Assembly (NCBI GenBank): GCA_905205065.1
Contig: CAJLCI010000004.1
Coordinates: 1 to 64,000 of the forward strand
Reading direction: 5' to 3'
Length of the DNA: 64,000 bases
Source: an uncultured Eubacteriales bacterium
GTDB taxonomy: Bacteria; Bacillota; Clostridia; Oscillospirales; CAG-272
The translations under genes and the position numbers were made by a program. The notes below the pieces were generated by a model. That model was not told the origin of the DNA and did not search any database. It saw nothing but the letters and a program-made list of their open reading frames with translations. Position 1 is the stretch's first letter, and the number at the start of each line of letters is the position of its first letter. Of the stretch, positions 1 through 8,920 are shown piece by piece.

Positions 1-295
1 ATTAACATATTCTTTTTGTTTTTTAGCCTGTCTACTTGACGGGGGGCACATTACATAAGAGTGAATTCCGGTTTTTTATTAATAAAACTCCGACAAGATA
101 TCTTCCGATGCAGCGCACCGGATCGCATTTAAATCATATTTGTCCGCCATATCATCACGTACAATATTTATAATTTTTTCAATCTGTCTAAAAACTTTAA
201 GTCCTATATCAAACAGTACTGAGTAAGTTAATTCAAACTAAAAGACAAGATGACTGTTGTCGGCTTAATACTTATTGCCGATACCAAATGACATA
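1..295. other. Intergenic, no supported gene
   Basis: I see no complete gene here. On the minus strand an open frame starts at an ATG near 42-44 and runs off the left edge (MCPPSSRQAKKQKEY...), but it has no Shine-Dalgarno and only about 14 codons lie inside, so it is not called. Nothing resembling a strong terminator for rpe is visible below 296. Confidence 0.4.
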
Positions 296-964
296 TTATA
301 CGCGCGCTTTATTTCTGAATTCTTTTACCGCTTTTTCGATATCTGATGTTCCGAAAATTGCCGAACCGGCGACCACTACATTTACGCCCGCACGAACTAC
401 ATCTGCCACATTATCGAGGTTAACACCTCCATCTATTTCTATATCGTAATTATAATTATACCTCTCCTTAAGCCCTGCCAGCTCACGAACGTGATCGAGT
501 GTTTCAGGAATAAATTTTTGTCCGCCGAATCCCGGCTCAACACTCATAACAAGAACCATATCCGCTTCCGGAAGAAGCTCTTCAATTTCCGAAACCGAAG
601 TACCAGGTTTTATTGATACAGAAGCCTTTAGCCCCCATGAGCGTATGTAACGCATAGTCTCAAGCTGGTTTTTGCAGCTTTCACAATGAATTGTAATGAT
701 GTCTGCGCCGGACTTTGCAAAGCTGTCAATATAACGAAGCGGTTCTGTAATCATCAGGTGAACGTCAAATACCATTTTGGATACGGGTCTAACCGAGGAA
801 ATAACGCAAGGACCAAAGCTGATATTCGGAACGAATATCCCATCCATAACATCAAGATGAAGATATTCACAGCCTGCTTTTTCCGCTTTCAGAATATCTT
901 CTTCAAGCCTGGCAAAGTTACAGGAGAGCATTGATGGAGATAAAATAACTTTTTCTGATTTCAT
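296..964 (-). CDS. rpe: Ribulose-phosphate 3-epimerase
   Basis: A 222-residue TIM-barrel enzyme that interconverts D-ribulose 5-phosphate and D-xylulose 5-phosphate in the pentose phosphate pathway, in the cytoplasm. Seen: the N-terminal LSPSMLSCNFARLEED segment, the HLDVMDGIFVPNISFGP metal/catalytic motif, FDVHLMI, VMSVEPGFGGQKFIP and EIDGGVN, all in the family order. The length is normal. The open frame reaches 1027, but AAAGGA at about 974-979 places the start at the ATG at 964 (MKSEKVILSP), about 12 nt away; the ATG six codons upstream abuts the site and is unlikely. It heads the minus strand with ispF upstream, separated by 280 nt, so co-transcription is uncertain. Confidence 0.95.
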   Translation of the reverse strand: MKSEKVILSPSMLSCNFARLEEDILKAEKAGCEYLHLDVMDGIFVPNISFGPCVISSVRPVSKMVFDVHLMITEPLRYIDSFAKSGADIITIHCESCKNQLETMRYIRSWGLKASVSIKPGTSVSEIEELLPEADMVLVMSVEPGFGGQKFIPETLDHVRELAGLKERYNYNYDIEIDGGVNLDNVADVVRAGVNVVVAGSAIFGTSDIEKAVKEFRNKARV

Positions 965-1218
965 TTTTATTTTCATTCCTTTCTTACTTGCTGCGATACG
1001 GATGTAACAAAACCATGTCGCTGACATATGATATTAAAGGCAACGCCAAAACTATGCATCGTGTTTTTGCCGGAAAAAAGGATGTGTGGGTATCCAACAG
1101 CTGCCTCGGTTTTGTCTGAACTATTGTATGACAAATATGCAGACTGTCGGAATTTGTTAACCTTTAAATACAGGAAGTGCGGAGCCGTCATATTCCGGCA
1201 CAGATGCTTAAGATACTG

Positions 1219-1239
1219 CCGCCTGCCTTTGGCAGGCGG
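1219..1239. repeat. Perfect GC-rich 9-bp hairpin after ispF
   Basis: CCGCCTGCC, a TTT loop and GGCAGGCGG form a perfect hairpin beginning 8 nt beyond the ispF stop codon. There is no T-run on the minus strand after it, so it is not a canonical intrinsic terminator. It may still end or stabilise the ispF transcript. Confidence 0.5.
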
Positions 1240-1246
1240 TACTTAT

Positions 1247-1756
1247 TCAATGTAACATTTTGCAAATAACGGATACGGCATGCGCAGAAATTGCAGAACC
1301 GTCCCCGGTAAACCCGAGTCCTTCCTCAGTTGTCGCTTTGACATTAATGTCCGAAATATTTATATTAAATGTTTCAGAAAGCTTTTCACGTATCTGAGGA
1401 ATATATTCTTTAAGCCTCGGACTTTGTGCAATTATTGTTGCGTCTATATTAAAAATTTTATATCCCATATTATATATAATAGAAAAAACCTGCTTTGCAA
1501 GCCCTATACTGTCTGCTCCGCGATACTTTTCATCCGAGTCAGGAAAATGCATCCCTATATCTCCCAAAGCTGCCGCGCCAAGGAGAGAGTCCATTATCGC
1601 ATGTGTGAGAACATCCGCGTCAGAGTGTCCGAGCAATCCTTTTTCATAAGGAATTTCAATCCCTCCAAGGACAAGCTTCCTGTTAGGAACAAGTCTGTGA
1701 ACATCGTAGCCGTGCCCTACCCTTGGAATAATTAAAGCCGATTCGTTATTATTCAT
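1247..1756 (-). CDS. ispF: 2-C-methyl-D-erythritol 2,4-cyclodiphosphate synthase
   Basis: IspF cyclises CDP-methylerythritol 2-phosphate to the cyclodiphosphate, releasing CMP, in the non-mevalonate isoprenoid (MEP) pathway. Seen: RVGHGYDVHRL with D18 and H20 as metal ligands, HSDADVLTHAIMDSLLGA with the third ligand H52 (same spacing as D8/H10/H42 of the E. coli enzyme), GDIGMHFPDSD, and the C-terminal ATTEEGLGFTGDGSAISAHA segment. At 169 residues it has a ten-residue N-terminal extension. ispD lies 100 nt upstream on the same strand; the pair catalyses non-consecutive steps of one pathway, as often seen in Firmicutes. The site AAAGGA lies about 13 nt before the ATG. Confidence 0.96.
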   Translation of the reverse strand: MNNNESALIIPRVGHGYDVHRLVPNRKLVLGGIEIPYEKGLLGHSDADVLTHAIMDSLLGAAALGDIGMHFPDSDEKYRGADSIGLAKQVFSIIYNMGYKIFNIDATIIAQSPRLKEYIPQIREKLSETFNINISDINVKATTEEGLGFTGDGSAISAHAVSVICKMLH

Positions 1757-1856
1757 GTTATTAATATATTCCTTTTACACACATAAAAATTTCCGGTTTA
1801 TAACTTTTTCAGATCTCACTTCAGCCGCGGATAAACAAACCATGATATTTTTTATC

Positions 1857-2669
1857 TTATCGTTTTTTGGACTTATTTTGCTTATCGACTTCTTTTTGAA
1901 TTCTGATTTTCCTTGCTGTCAGTATAGCTTCCGCAATTATTAAATCCTGAGGACAAGTTATTTTTATATTTTCATGTCCGCAGTCAATAAGCTTTACACG
2001 AAAACCAGCATGCTCCGCAAGCATACAGTCGTCAGTCGCTTCATATTTCTCCTTATCTGCCGTATATGCAGCGGCAAGGTATATATTCGTCTTAAAGGTC
2101 TGCGGCGTCTGTACTCTCCATAACTCCGAGCGATCCAGCGTTTCCTTTATCATACCCGAAGCATCACAGCGTTTTACAGTATCGATCATTTCCTCTGCCG
2201 CTGCAGCCGCTCCGTATCTGTTTGCTTCATCATATGTTCTCTGAATAATTTCCGAGGTAACTAAACATCTTGCCCCATCATGAATTGCAAGATATTCCGA
2301 TTTATCAGAAATCTTTTGTATGCCGCAAAAAACCGATTCCTGCCTGGTTTTTCCCCCTTTTACCACAGTTGTGATTTTAGAAAGACCAAAGCTTTCAGAA
2401 AAGTCAGCATAATAATCCAATTCCTCTTCACGACCTACAACAATTATTTCATTTACATATTCACAATTTTGAAAGGCAAGAAGAGACCGAACGACTACCG
2501 GAATACCGTCAATTCTCATCATCTGCTTAGTTACTTTCCCGCCGCCCATTCTCGTACCCATTCCGCCCGCCAGGACAATTGCTGAATTAAACCGCTTTTT
2601 CGGCGGAATAAGCCCGGCACCGGAACGTAAAGTATCGGATATACAACTTGTGATTTTATTCATTGTCAT
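1857..2669 (-). CDS. ispD: 2-C-methyl-D-erythritol 4-phosphate cytidylyltransferase
   Basis: IspD transfers CMP from CTP to methylerythritol 4-phosphate, an early MEP-pathway step. Seen: the nucleotide-binding loop AIVLAGGMGTRMGGG followed by a lysine pair, VVRSLLAFQ, AIHDGARCLVTSEII, and RVQTPQTFK, all characteristic. The protein is 270 residues from the ATG at 2669, longer than the usual 230, with about 30 extra N-terminal residues and a basic C-terminal tail. The open frame starts at 2690, but AAAGGA five nt before 2669 supports the shorter start; the ATG at 2663 (MNKITS) is also possible. It precedes ispF on the same strand. Confidence 0.93.
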   Translation of the reverse strand: MTMNKITSCISDTLRSGAGLIPPKKRFNSAIVLAGGMGTRMGGGKVTKQMMRIDGIPVVVRSLLAFQNCEYVNEIIVVGREEELDYYADFSESFGLSKITTVVKGGKTRQESVFCGIQKISDKSEYLAIHDGARCLVTSEIIQRTYDEANRYGAAAAAEEMIDTVKRCDASGMIKETLDRSELWRVQTPQTFKTNIYLAAAYTADKEKYEATDDCMLAEHAGFRVKLIDCGHENIKITCPQDLIIAEAILTARKIRIQKEVDKQNKSKKR

Positions 2670-2858
2670 GCCATTCCTTTGATAAAACATAGCTTAAAGC
2701 AAGACATTCCCTGTCCGCTAAAAAACTGTCGCCGGTACAGACATCGAAATCCGGCATTTGGAATTCATACCTTTACGCAAAAACTATAAAACAGTATAAC
2801 ACATGTTTTTATTTTAGACAATACAAATGTGAAAAACAAAATATATTTTTTAAAATCA

Positions 2859-2888
2859 CTGCCAAACAAAGAAAAAATATGTTATAAT
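2859..2888 (+). promoter_or_regulatory. Candidate promoter for thiN
   Basis: A TATAAT box at 2883-2888 is preceded at 18 nt by CTGCCA (2859-2864), a weak -35. It lies in the divergent gap between ispD and the thiamine pyrophosphokinase gene and points toward the latter. Confidence 0.4.
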
Positions 2889-2965
2889 AAAATATAAAAA
2901 GAGTCTGAGATACAGACATTTCACTATTAATTGCAAAGAAACCGAAAGAAAGTCACGGTATATAA

Positions 2966-3637
2966 ATGAGTAATAAATGCTATATTTTTGGTGCCGGAGA
3001 TTACGGCAAAATGAAACTTAATCCGAAAAAAGTACAGGACGGATATATAATTGCGGCGGACGCAGGATTAAAATATCTCCTCTCCTGCGGAATCGCCCCT
3101 GACCTTATAATCGGAGATTTCGACTCAATGGGGTTTGTTCCCGACGACATTAACACAATTGTACTTCCTAAGGAAAAAGACGATACGGATATGCTTGCCG
3201 CGATAAAAATCGGGATAGAAAAGGGATCCAAAAGTTTTTTCATTTACGGTGGTCTCGGCGGACGTCTTGATCACACCATTGCCAACATACAGTCTCTTGC
3301 ATATTTAAACAAACACGGCGGTCAGGGATGGCTTATTTCGGACGAAACTGTAATTACTGTCATTGAGAATGAAGCTCTTCGTTTCAGGCCCGGCTACACG
3401 GGAACTATATCCGTATTCAGTCTCGGCGACTCCTGCCGCGGATTAATGCTTCAGGGTTTAAAATACGAATTAAGCAAAGCCGAGATAAGCTGCAGCTTTC
3501 CTATAGGCGTTAGTAATGAATTCACCGGCACAGAGTCATCTATTATCCTTGAAGACGGAAAACTTATTGTTATATGGGAAAACAACGATAAAAACTTTTC
3601 TCTCGGTCTTTTCCCGGAGAGAAAAAGGACTGAATAA
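2966..3637 (+). CDS. thiN: Thiamine pyrophosphokinase
   Basis: Transfers pyrophosphate from ATP to thiamine to give thiamine diphosphate, in the cytoplasm. Seen: the paired acidic motifs GDFDS (residues 50-54) and KDDTDMLAAI (71-80), then GGLGGRLDHTIANI around residue 96-107, which together define the catalytic N-domain; a beta-rich thiamine-binding C-domain follows, ending in an FPIGVSNEF motif. The length, 223, is typical. It stands alone on the plus strand between two minus-strand groups; no TPP riboswitch is visible upstream. The ribosome-binding site is weak (GAAAGAAAG about 15 nt before the ATG). Confidence 0.93.
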   Translation: MSNKCYIFGAGDYGKMKLNPKKVQDGYIIAADAGLKYLLSCGIAPDLIIGDFDSMGFVPDDINTIVLPKEKDDTDMLAAIKIGIEKGSKSFFIYGGLGGRLDHTIANIQSLAYLNKHGGQGWLISDETVITVIENEALRFRPGYTGTISVFSLGDSCRGLMLQGLKYELSKAEISCSFPIGVSNEFTGTESSIILEDGKLIVIWENNDKNFSLGLFPERKRTE

Positions 3638-3683
3638 CTTAAAATAATTAAAAGCGGTATAATTGCATAAATACGTCAGATTT

Positions 3684-4514
3684 TTATCGTCCGCCTTTTC
3701 TTATTACCGAAATCAGAGAAGACAGCGCATACACGAAAATATTTGCTATTACTACACCCGATCCGGCTGGTGTTCCAAATAAACTCGACGCAGCAATACC
3801 CACGAAAAAGCATACGACCGAAATAGCCGATGAACATATTAAAACGCTTTTAAAGCTCTTGTGCAGCTTCATCGAAGAAACAGCAGGATAAATTAAAAGA
3901 TTTGTCATCAAAAGCGCACCTACTATTTTCATACCCATTACCACCGTAATGGCAGTAAGAACAGAAAGCAAGTCCATATAAAGCTTTGTATTTATACCGC
4001 AGGCACGGCAAAAATTTTCATCAAAAGTTACACTGAAAATAGCACGGTGACATAAAATGAACGCGGTAAGAACTATGGCAGACAGCAAAAACGATATACG
4101 AACATCACTCTTGCTCATGGATAGAACACTTCCGAAAAGATACTCGTTCATATTAACATTAATACCTGAATTACAGGATATTATCATGATTCCGGCGGCA
4201 AGCGATACTGTCGATATTACAGCAACCGCATTATCTCCATTTACCGAATCTAAATTCATACGAAGAATCAAAAATGTTACCGCAATTGTTACAATTAAGG
4301 TAAACCAATACGGCGACCAGCCTAAAGCGGCCGCTACAGCCACCGCTCCGAATGCAGTATGTGAAAGACCGTCGCCCAGCATTGTGTATCGTCTCAGCGT
4401 CATAACGACTCCAAGCAATGCCGAGCATATGGAAATTGCCGTACCCGCAAGCAAGGCTCTTGCTGCAAAGTCATAGGAAAAAAGAGACCTGATTATATCA
4501 ATCATCACACTCAC
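3684..4514 (-). CDS. znuB: ZnuB/MntB-type metal ABC transporter permease
   Basis: An ABC-3 family integral membrane permease of 276 residues that forms the channel of a zinc or manganese importer. Seen: many hydrophobic helices; the early SLLGVVMTLRRYTMLGDGLSHTAF region, where GDGLSHTAF is the hallmark of the family; and VVMGMKIVGALLMTNLLIYPA near residue 190. Its start overlaps the end of the ATPase gene by 17 nt, showing translational coupling. The metal is not identifiable from the permease. No substrate-binding protein gene of this family is in the window, so the binding component must be encoded elsewhere. Confidence 0.88.
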   Translation of the reverse strand: MSVMIDIIRSLFSYDFAARALLAGTAISICSALLGVVMTLRRYTMLGDGLSHTAFGAVAVAAALGWSPYWFTLIVTIAVTFLILRMNLDSVNGDNAVAVISTVSLAAGIMIISCNSGINVNMNEYLFGSVLSMSKSDVRISFLLSAIVLTAFILCHRAIFSVTFDENFCRACGINTKLYMDLLSVLTAITVVMGMKIVGALLMTNLLIYPAVSSMKLHKSFKSVLICSSAISVVCFFVGIAASSLFGTPAGSGVVIANIFVYALSSLISVIRKGGR

Positions 4515-5316
4515 CGTTTTTTAAGTCGTCCTCATCATCTGAACGGCCGCTGCAATTCATGTTATCTTCGGCTTCCTGACATTCCTTATTTTTCAAATGA
4601 TCTTTGCTTCTCGTATGTTCACCGCAGAGAAATATTTTCCCCACATCGCTTTTAATGTAATCCTCGGTTTTTCCAAAAAACAGCGGCTTGGTTCCCATGT
4701 GAAGTATGTGCGTTGAGTCATCAATCGTGCCATGAATATCGTGCGATACCATAATGACAGTTATATTATCCTCTCGGTTAAGCTTTTTAATCAAGCTGTA
4801 CATTTCGGCGGTAACGATCGGATCAAGTCCCGCGACCGGCTCGTCCAAAAGTATAAGGCGTTTTGTAGCGCAAAGTGCGCGTGCCAGCAAAACCCGCTGT
4901 TGCTGTCCTCCGGAAAGCTCTCGGTAACATCTTTTAGACAAATTTAATATACCGAGTTTTTCCATATTATGCTCAGCCACTCTTTTTTCTTTTAGGGAAT
5001 AAAAGGGGCGAAGTGGGCTTTTACCGAGTGTTCCGGAAAGCACAACCTCATACACCGAGGCAGGAAAATTTCTTTGTATTCCGGTTTGCTGAGGTAAATA
5101 CCCTATCTCCTTCTGAGTCAGACCGCTTCCAAAGGTTATTTTTCCAAGTGCCGGTGATTTGAGACCAAGCAAACCTTTTATTAGCGTGCTTTTACCTGAG
5201 CCGTTCTCTCCGACTATGCATAAATAATCCCCGGCTTGAATATTGAATGAAAGCCCGGATACAATCGTCTTTCCCTCATACGAAAATGAAACATCATTAC
5301 ATTCTATAAGTGACAT
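4498..5316 (-). CDS. znuC: ZnuC-type metal ABC transporter ATP-binding protein
   Basis: The ATPase that powers the adjacent permease. Seen: Walker A GENGSGKST near residue 37, Q-loop at LPQQTG, signature LSGGQQQRV, Walker B RLILLDEP, and the switch histidine in VSHD. ABC domain sequence ends around residue 225; a tail of about 45 residues follows that is unusually rich in Asp, Glu, Cys and His, which might bind metal, although that is inference. SD AAGGGAAAAG precedes the ATG by 8 nt. Zinc versus manganese specificity is open; no recognisable Zur box was found upstream. Confidence 0.88.
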   Translation of the reverse strand: MSLIECNDVSFSYEGKTIVSGLSFNIQAGDYLCIVGENGSGKSTLIKGLLGLKSPALGKITFGSGLTQKEIGYLPQQTGIQRNFPASVYEVVLSGTLGKSPLRPFYSLKEKRVAEHNMEKLGILNLSKRCYRELSGGQQQRVLLARALCATKRLILLDEPVAGLDPIVTAEMYSLIKKLNREDNITVIMVSHDIHGTIDDSTHILHMGTKPLFFGKTEDYIKSDVGKIFLCGEHTRSKDHLKNKECQEAEDNMNCSGRSDDEDDLKNGECDD

Positions 5317-5701
5317 AATTAACTTTTCCCTTTATTCTTTTGTTTTCTATAATAACAAAAACTCGGCCATCAGAAATTTATATAGTTAATTCAGCTGCTA
5401 TACTATGAAACAAAGCCCGTCAGCTACAGGACAAAATTCTGACGGTTTAACATCCGATGTGCCCGCATACTTATTACATAACCAACGTTTCAGAAGTAAA
5501 ACACCCTATCAGCGAATCCATACTGCATAACGACGAAAAATGTAATTCCTTTATTTAATTATAGAAAAAACAAACGTCTTTAATGTAAACAAAGCTGCCG
5601 CATTTTTATAAGCACAATATACTTGACGTTATTCCCATACTCACATAAGATTTTTATAGTCTTCCTGATTATTAATTTGCTCAGCCAAGTTCAGTTGCTT
5701 G
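5317..5701. other. Gene-free gap with one short hairpin
   Basis: No coding frame is convincing here. A hairpin with arms CCGTCAG (5417-5423) and CTGACGG (5439-5445) is present without a clear T-run. The stretch otherwise looks like ordinary AT-rich spacer upstream of znuC. Confidence 0.5.
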
Positions 5702-6138
5702 TTAAGACATATAAGTATTCTCGCAAATTGCAGTCTCCAATTCCTTTCGCAGCTGTCGGATAGACTGTTGCCGTTTGGATCTGTCATCACTCACAGCTTT
5801 TGTTGCGACCGCAAAGAGCTTGTCGCTAATGCCGCTTGTCGCGTGTGCGGTTATATTTTCAAAAAGGGCAAAGGCTGTCGCCCCAACCGTATAAACATTT
5901 GTGATTTCATCTGTAACTTCATAAAACATATTTTCCTCAAGAGATTGAAACAGGGAGCTGCCAAACATATGTCCCATATCATTGGTACATGGCTGTTTAC
6001 GAAAAAAGTCAATATACATATATAGTCTTCTCATGTCTTCTCATTCTTAAGGTAATACATTTTGAATACAATACCGTAATCTTTCAGAAATCCAAAGTCA
6101 AAATCTCTTTTCAGCTTAAAAGGTACTCCGTCAATATA
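5702..6138 (-). pseudogene. Collapsed Ser/Thr protein kinase remnant
   Basis: Two pieces of what looks like one kinase family are fused out of frame. Directly after the stop of the upstream gene a frame reads YIDGVPFKLKRDFDFGFLKD, resembling the N-terminus of a clostridial Ser/Thr kinase family that I recall as starting M-IDGVPF-L. It ends in a stop after about 35 codons. A second frame from about 6034 reads IDFFRKQPCTNDMGHMFGSS, then DEITNVYTVGATAFALFE and KAVSDDRSKRQQSIRQL, the family's C-lobe. The ATP-binding and catalytic centre is missing, so the gene is dead by internal deletion plus frameshift. The assignment rests on remembered family sequence. Confidence 0.6.
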
Positions 6139-7017
6139 TTACAGATAATATCCTGTAATATACCATGTCGGCATGGGATTGCGCATATTATCGTACCAAG
6201 ACAGTACCTCTTTTACCTGATTGAGCATGGTGTTCACTTCGTCCTGTCCGAATGGAATCGCCCAATATACAGACGAAAGAGTATTGCTTGAAATATAAAG
6301 CGCGAGTAGTTTCCAGAACTCCATCGGAACATTATCATTAAAGTATCCATTTACCATACCGGAAGCAAAGAGAGGAGATTTTTGAGCGCACCATACGATA
6401 CGGTTAAATTCTTCCCATGGATCACCGTAGTCATTTCGGTCAAAATCAATGATATAAAGCTCACCATTCCGATCAATCATCATATTGCCAATATGGTAAT
6501 CTCCATGCTGATATACCTGGGGTCTACCCTTCAGCAAATGGCGGTTCTCGTTTATATAGTCAATAAACAACTGTCCGTTATCGTACTTAATGGAACATTC
6601 ATTATATTTTTTAATTTTATTGTCTATCTTTCGGTTAAAACGGGATTCCCAACCCTCCTGTGTCGCAGGAGCCTGTATGGAATGAATCTTTCTAAGTATT
6701 CGTCCCGCTTCAAAACCGTAGACGTACTGTTCTGTATCAGAACAGCCGAGAATAACCTGTTCGGCATCCTCGCCGTCGATCCAGCTCTGGATAGAATAAA
6801 CGCCGTCTTCACAAATGCCGAATTCAATAGGTCTGCTCATTGGTATGCCGAGAGATGCCGCCTGACACATTCGCGCATATTCATCTTTTTTTCGATTATA
6901 TTGTTCCATGGATGAAACGCGGAGAAAATATTGATTTCCCATTTCGTCTTTTACACAATATTTTTTATCACTTGACCAGCCTTTCTTGATCGGTTCTTGT
7001 GAAACAAATTTCAGCAT
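6139..7017 (-). CDS. APH-fold phosphotransferase, substrate unknown
   Basis: A 292-residue protein of the aminoglycoside phosphotransferase/choline kinase fold. Seen: the Brenner motif HGDYHIGNMM (residues 171-180) with the catalytic Asp and metal-binding Asn, then the second metal Asp in IIDFDRNDYGDPWEEF (about 189-204). An N-lobe with FLRVS in the lysine position precedes it. Such proteins phosphorylate small molecules (antibiotics, homoserine, choline, sugars); nothing in the sequence or neighbours identifies the substrate. A good SD (AAAGGGTGA, 6 nt before the ATG) supports the start. A dead protein-kinase remnant follows immediately, with no gap after its stop. Confidence 0.85.
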   Translation of the reverse strand: MLKFVSQEPIKKGWSSDKKYCVKDEMGNQYFLRVSSMEQYNRKKDEYARMCQAASLGIPMSRPIEFGICEDGVYSIQSWIDGEDAEQVILGCSDTEQYVYGFEAGRILRKIHSIQAPATQEGWESRFNRKIDNKIKKYNECSIKYDNGQLFIDYINENRHLLKGRPQVYQHGDYHIGNMMIDRNGELYIIDFDRNDYGDPWEEFNRIVWCAQKSPLFASGMVNGYFNDNVPMEFWKLLALYISSNTLSSVYWAIPFGQDEVNTMLNQVKEVLSWYDNMRNPMPTWYITGYYL

Positions 7018-7055
7018 TGATATTCACCCTTTTTGTCACAACGAAAAAAAACAGA

Positions 7056-8471
7056 TTACTTACGGGAAAGCAATACTACCATCTCCACATGCCCCGTACC
7101 CGGAAACATATCAACCGGGATTACAGCTCCGTCTGTATAAATTCCTTTTTCACGCAAAAGTACGAGATCCCTTGCAAGAGTGGCAGGATTACAAGACATA
7201 TAGACAATTCTCTTGCAGCCTTTTTGAGACAGTTCGGAGAGCTTTTCAATCAAAGAGGCAGAGCAGCCCTTTCTCGGCGGATCAATAATCACCGCATCGT
7301 ACCTCTCATCCGGTATATTATCGGCATTTCCGCATACAAACGCAGCACGCGAGGACCCGTTCGGCGCGCATGAATAAAGATCTTCCGTGCTGCATACAGT
7401 AAAACCGTTTGACGAAGCGTTGTATTCAGCATTTTTAACCGCTTCAGAAACAATTTCAATACCTGTGAGATATATCCCATCCGTCTGCGACGCTACAGTC
7501 AGACCGATTGTTCCGATTCCGCAGTATAAATCAAGCAACCGCTCTCCGGGTAATAAATTGATTTTTTCGGCGATAATGCGGTATGCAGATTCAGCTGCAT
7601 CATGATTTACCTGATAGAACGACTGAGGAGAAATTCTGAAATTCAAACCGCAAAGACAATCATTTATATAATCCCTTCCGCGGATTACTTCAAAATTGTC
7701 ACCAAGAATTACATTTGTATCTTTTGTATTGTAATTTAGGATAACACCGCTTATTTGAGAAAATTTTTCACATACGCTTTCTGCAAATTCATCAATTTTG
7801 ACCGGTTTTTTTTCTGTCACAAGACAAAGCATAATATTTTGATTACCGGCGCAATCTTTTCCCGTTCTAAGGTAAATATGACGTATAAATTTCCAATCCT
7901 CCCGATCCGCATACCCGCGCACAAACGAAATAATTTCATTCGCCGTATCGGACTGCAGCGCACAGTACTCGCATGGAATAATTTCATGCGAATGTCCGGC
8001 ATAATATCCTGTTACCGTTTTGCCGTTCTTATCTCTTCCAACAGGAATCTGGATCTTGTTGCGGTATCCGTTGTAACTGCCGGCGCTTACAGTATCAGAC
8101 ACCTCAATATCATATAGACCGTTTTTACGGAGTTCACTTATTACCGTATTTCTTTTCAGCTCAAGCTCAAATTCTCTTGAAATTTCAGTATAAACACAGC
8201 TTCCACATCTTTTAAAATGCGGACATCTGCCGTCTGTACGATGTTCTGACGGAGCAGTTAGCCTTTCAATTCGAGCAATACAATAATCAGATGTTTCTTT
8301 TATAATCTGTATTTCAGCAGAATCACCTGATACCCCATGCTTCACAAAAACGACTTTGCCGTCAATTCGGGCTACTCCGTTGCCGAGATTATTCATATCC
8401 ATGATGTCAACATTATAAAAATGATTTTTATTTTTACAGTCTGTCAGATTTTTTGTTATCTTTTTATTCAT
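7056..8471 (-). CDS. rlmD: 23S rRNA (uracil-C5)-methyltransferase, RlmD/TrmA family
   Basis: An SAM-dependent RNA m5U methyltransferase, 471 residues. Domains in order: an N-terminal TRAM-like beta domain (about 18-72); a 4Fe-4S cluster motif CPHFKRCGSC (C83, C89, C92) with a fourth Cys probably in IPCEYCALQS; a central RNA-binding region; and a C-terminal Rossmann methyltransferase with LLDLYCGIGTIGL, IDPPRKGC and the catalytic-Cys segment VYMSCNPATLARD. The cluster motif makes RlmD/RumA-like activity on 23S rRNA most likely; several paralogues with different target uridines exist in Firmicutes, so the exact position is not certain. No clear SD precedes the ATG. Confidence 0.9.
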   Translation of the reverse strand: MNKKITKNLTDCKNKNHFYNVDIMDMNNLGNGVARIDGKVVFVKHGVSGDSAEIQIIKETSDYCIARIERLTAPSEHRTDGRCPHFKRCGSCVYTEISREFELELKRNTVISELRKNGLYDIEVSDTVSAGSYNGYRNKIQIPVGRDKNGKTVTGYYAGHSHEIIPCEYCALQSDTANEIISFVRGYADREDWKFIRHIYLRTGKDCAGNQNIMLCLVTEKKPVKIDEFAESVCEKFSQISGVILNYNTKDTNVILGDNFEVIRGRDYINDCLCGLNFRISPQSFYQVNHDAAESAYRIIAEKINLLPGERLLDLYCGIGTIGLTVASQTDGIYLTGIEIVSEAVKNAEYNASSNGFTVCSTEDLYSCAPNGSSRAAFVCGNADNIPDERYDAVIIDPPRKGCSASLIEKLSELSQKGCKRIVYMSCNPATLARDLVLLREKGIYTDGAVIPVDMFPGTGHVEMVVLLSRK

Positions 8472-8481
8472 GATTTGATTT

Positions 8482-8495
8482 TACCATAAATGGTA
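8482..8495. promoter_or_regulatory. 14-bp palindrome upstream of rlmD
   Basis: TACCATAAATGGTA is a perfect palindrome 11 nt upstream of the rlmD start codon. An inverted partial copy, TACCATTTAT, lies at 8551-8560. The position between promoter and start suggests an operator, but no regulator is identified. Confidence 0.4.
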
Positions 8496-8621
8496 GCTAT
8501 GTATATTAATAATCTGTAAACATATTAACCGTTACTTTTCTAATATACTCTACCATTTATTTTTGTGTGATATTTGATTTTACAACAAATTCAGCCTAAT
8601 TTATTTGTGCATATTTTTCGG

Positions 8622-8650
8622 TTGACAAAGGATTCCGTTTATGGTATAAT
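8622..8650 (+). promoter_or_regulatory. Consensus sigma-70 promoter of tRNA-Leu
   Basis: TTGACA at 8622-8627 and TATAAT at 8645-8650, spaced by exactly 17 nt, sit 32 nt before the tRNA. Both boxes match consensus perfectly, as expected for a stable-RNA promoter. Confidence 0.92.
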
Positions 8651-8681
8651 ATAAAGCGTCGCATGAGAGTGCATTTTTTAT

Positions 8682-8766
8682 GCGGGAGTGGCGGAACTGG
8701 CAGACGCGCACGTTTGAGGGGCGTGTGGTTCATACCATACGGGTTCAAGTCCCGTTTCCCGCACCA
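8682..8766 (+). tRNA. tRNA-Leu (anticodon GAG)
   Basis: An 85-nt class II tRNA with encoded CCA. The acceptor arms GCGGGAG and TTCCCGC pair with one G-T; the anticodon loop TTGAGGG gives anticodon GAG; the long variable arm is typical of leucine tRNA; GGTTCAAGTCC forms the T loop. It reads CUC and CUU codons. It is monocistronic, with its own promoter and terminator. Confidence 0.95.
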
Positions 8767-8771
8767 AATTT

Positions 8772-8822
8772 AATAGCTTAAATATCTTTACCGCAGGTAA
8801 AGATATTTAAGCTATTTTGTTT
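8772..8822 (+). terminator. Intrinsic terminator of tRNA-Leu
   Basis: A perfect 21-bp stem (8772-8792 with 8796-8816) closed by a GCA loop and followed by TTTTGTTTT. It begins only 6 nt after the tRNA CCA. Confidence 0.93.
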
Positions 8823-8920
8823 TATAGATAAGTTTTCCAAAGTCAAGAAAAAATTGAAAACAAAAATTCTCCCGTCATTTTAAAAATATGACTATCTGTC
8901 ATGTCATTCCATAATGTAAA

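Noticed and set aside
1219..1239. Canonical terminator of ispF
   Set aside because: The stem is perfect but no T-run follows on the minus strand.
5699..6025. Plus-strand 108-codon ORF
   Set aside because: It is the antisense shadow of the kinase remnant.
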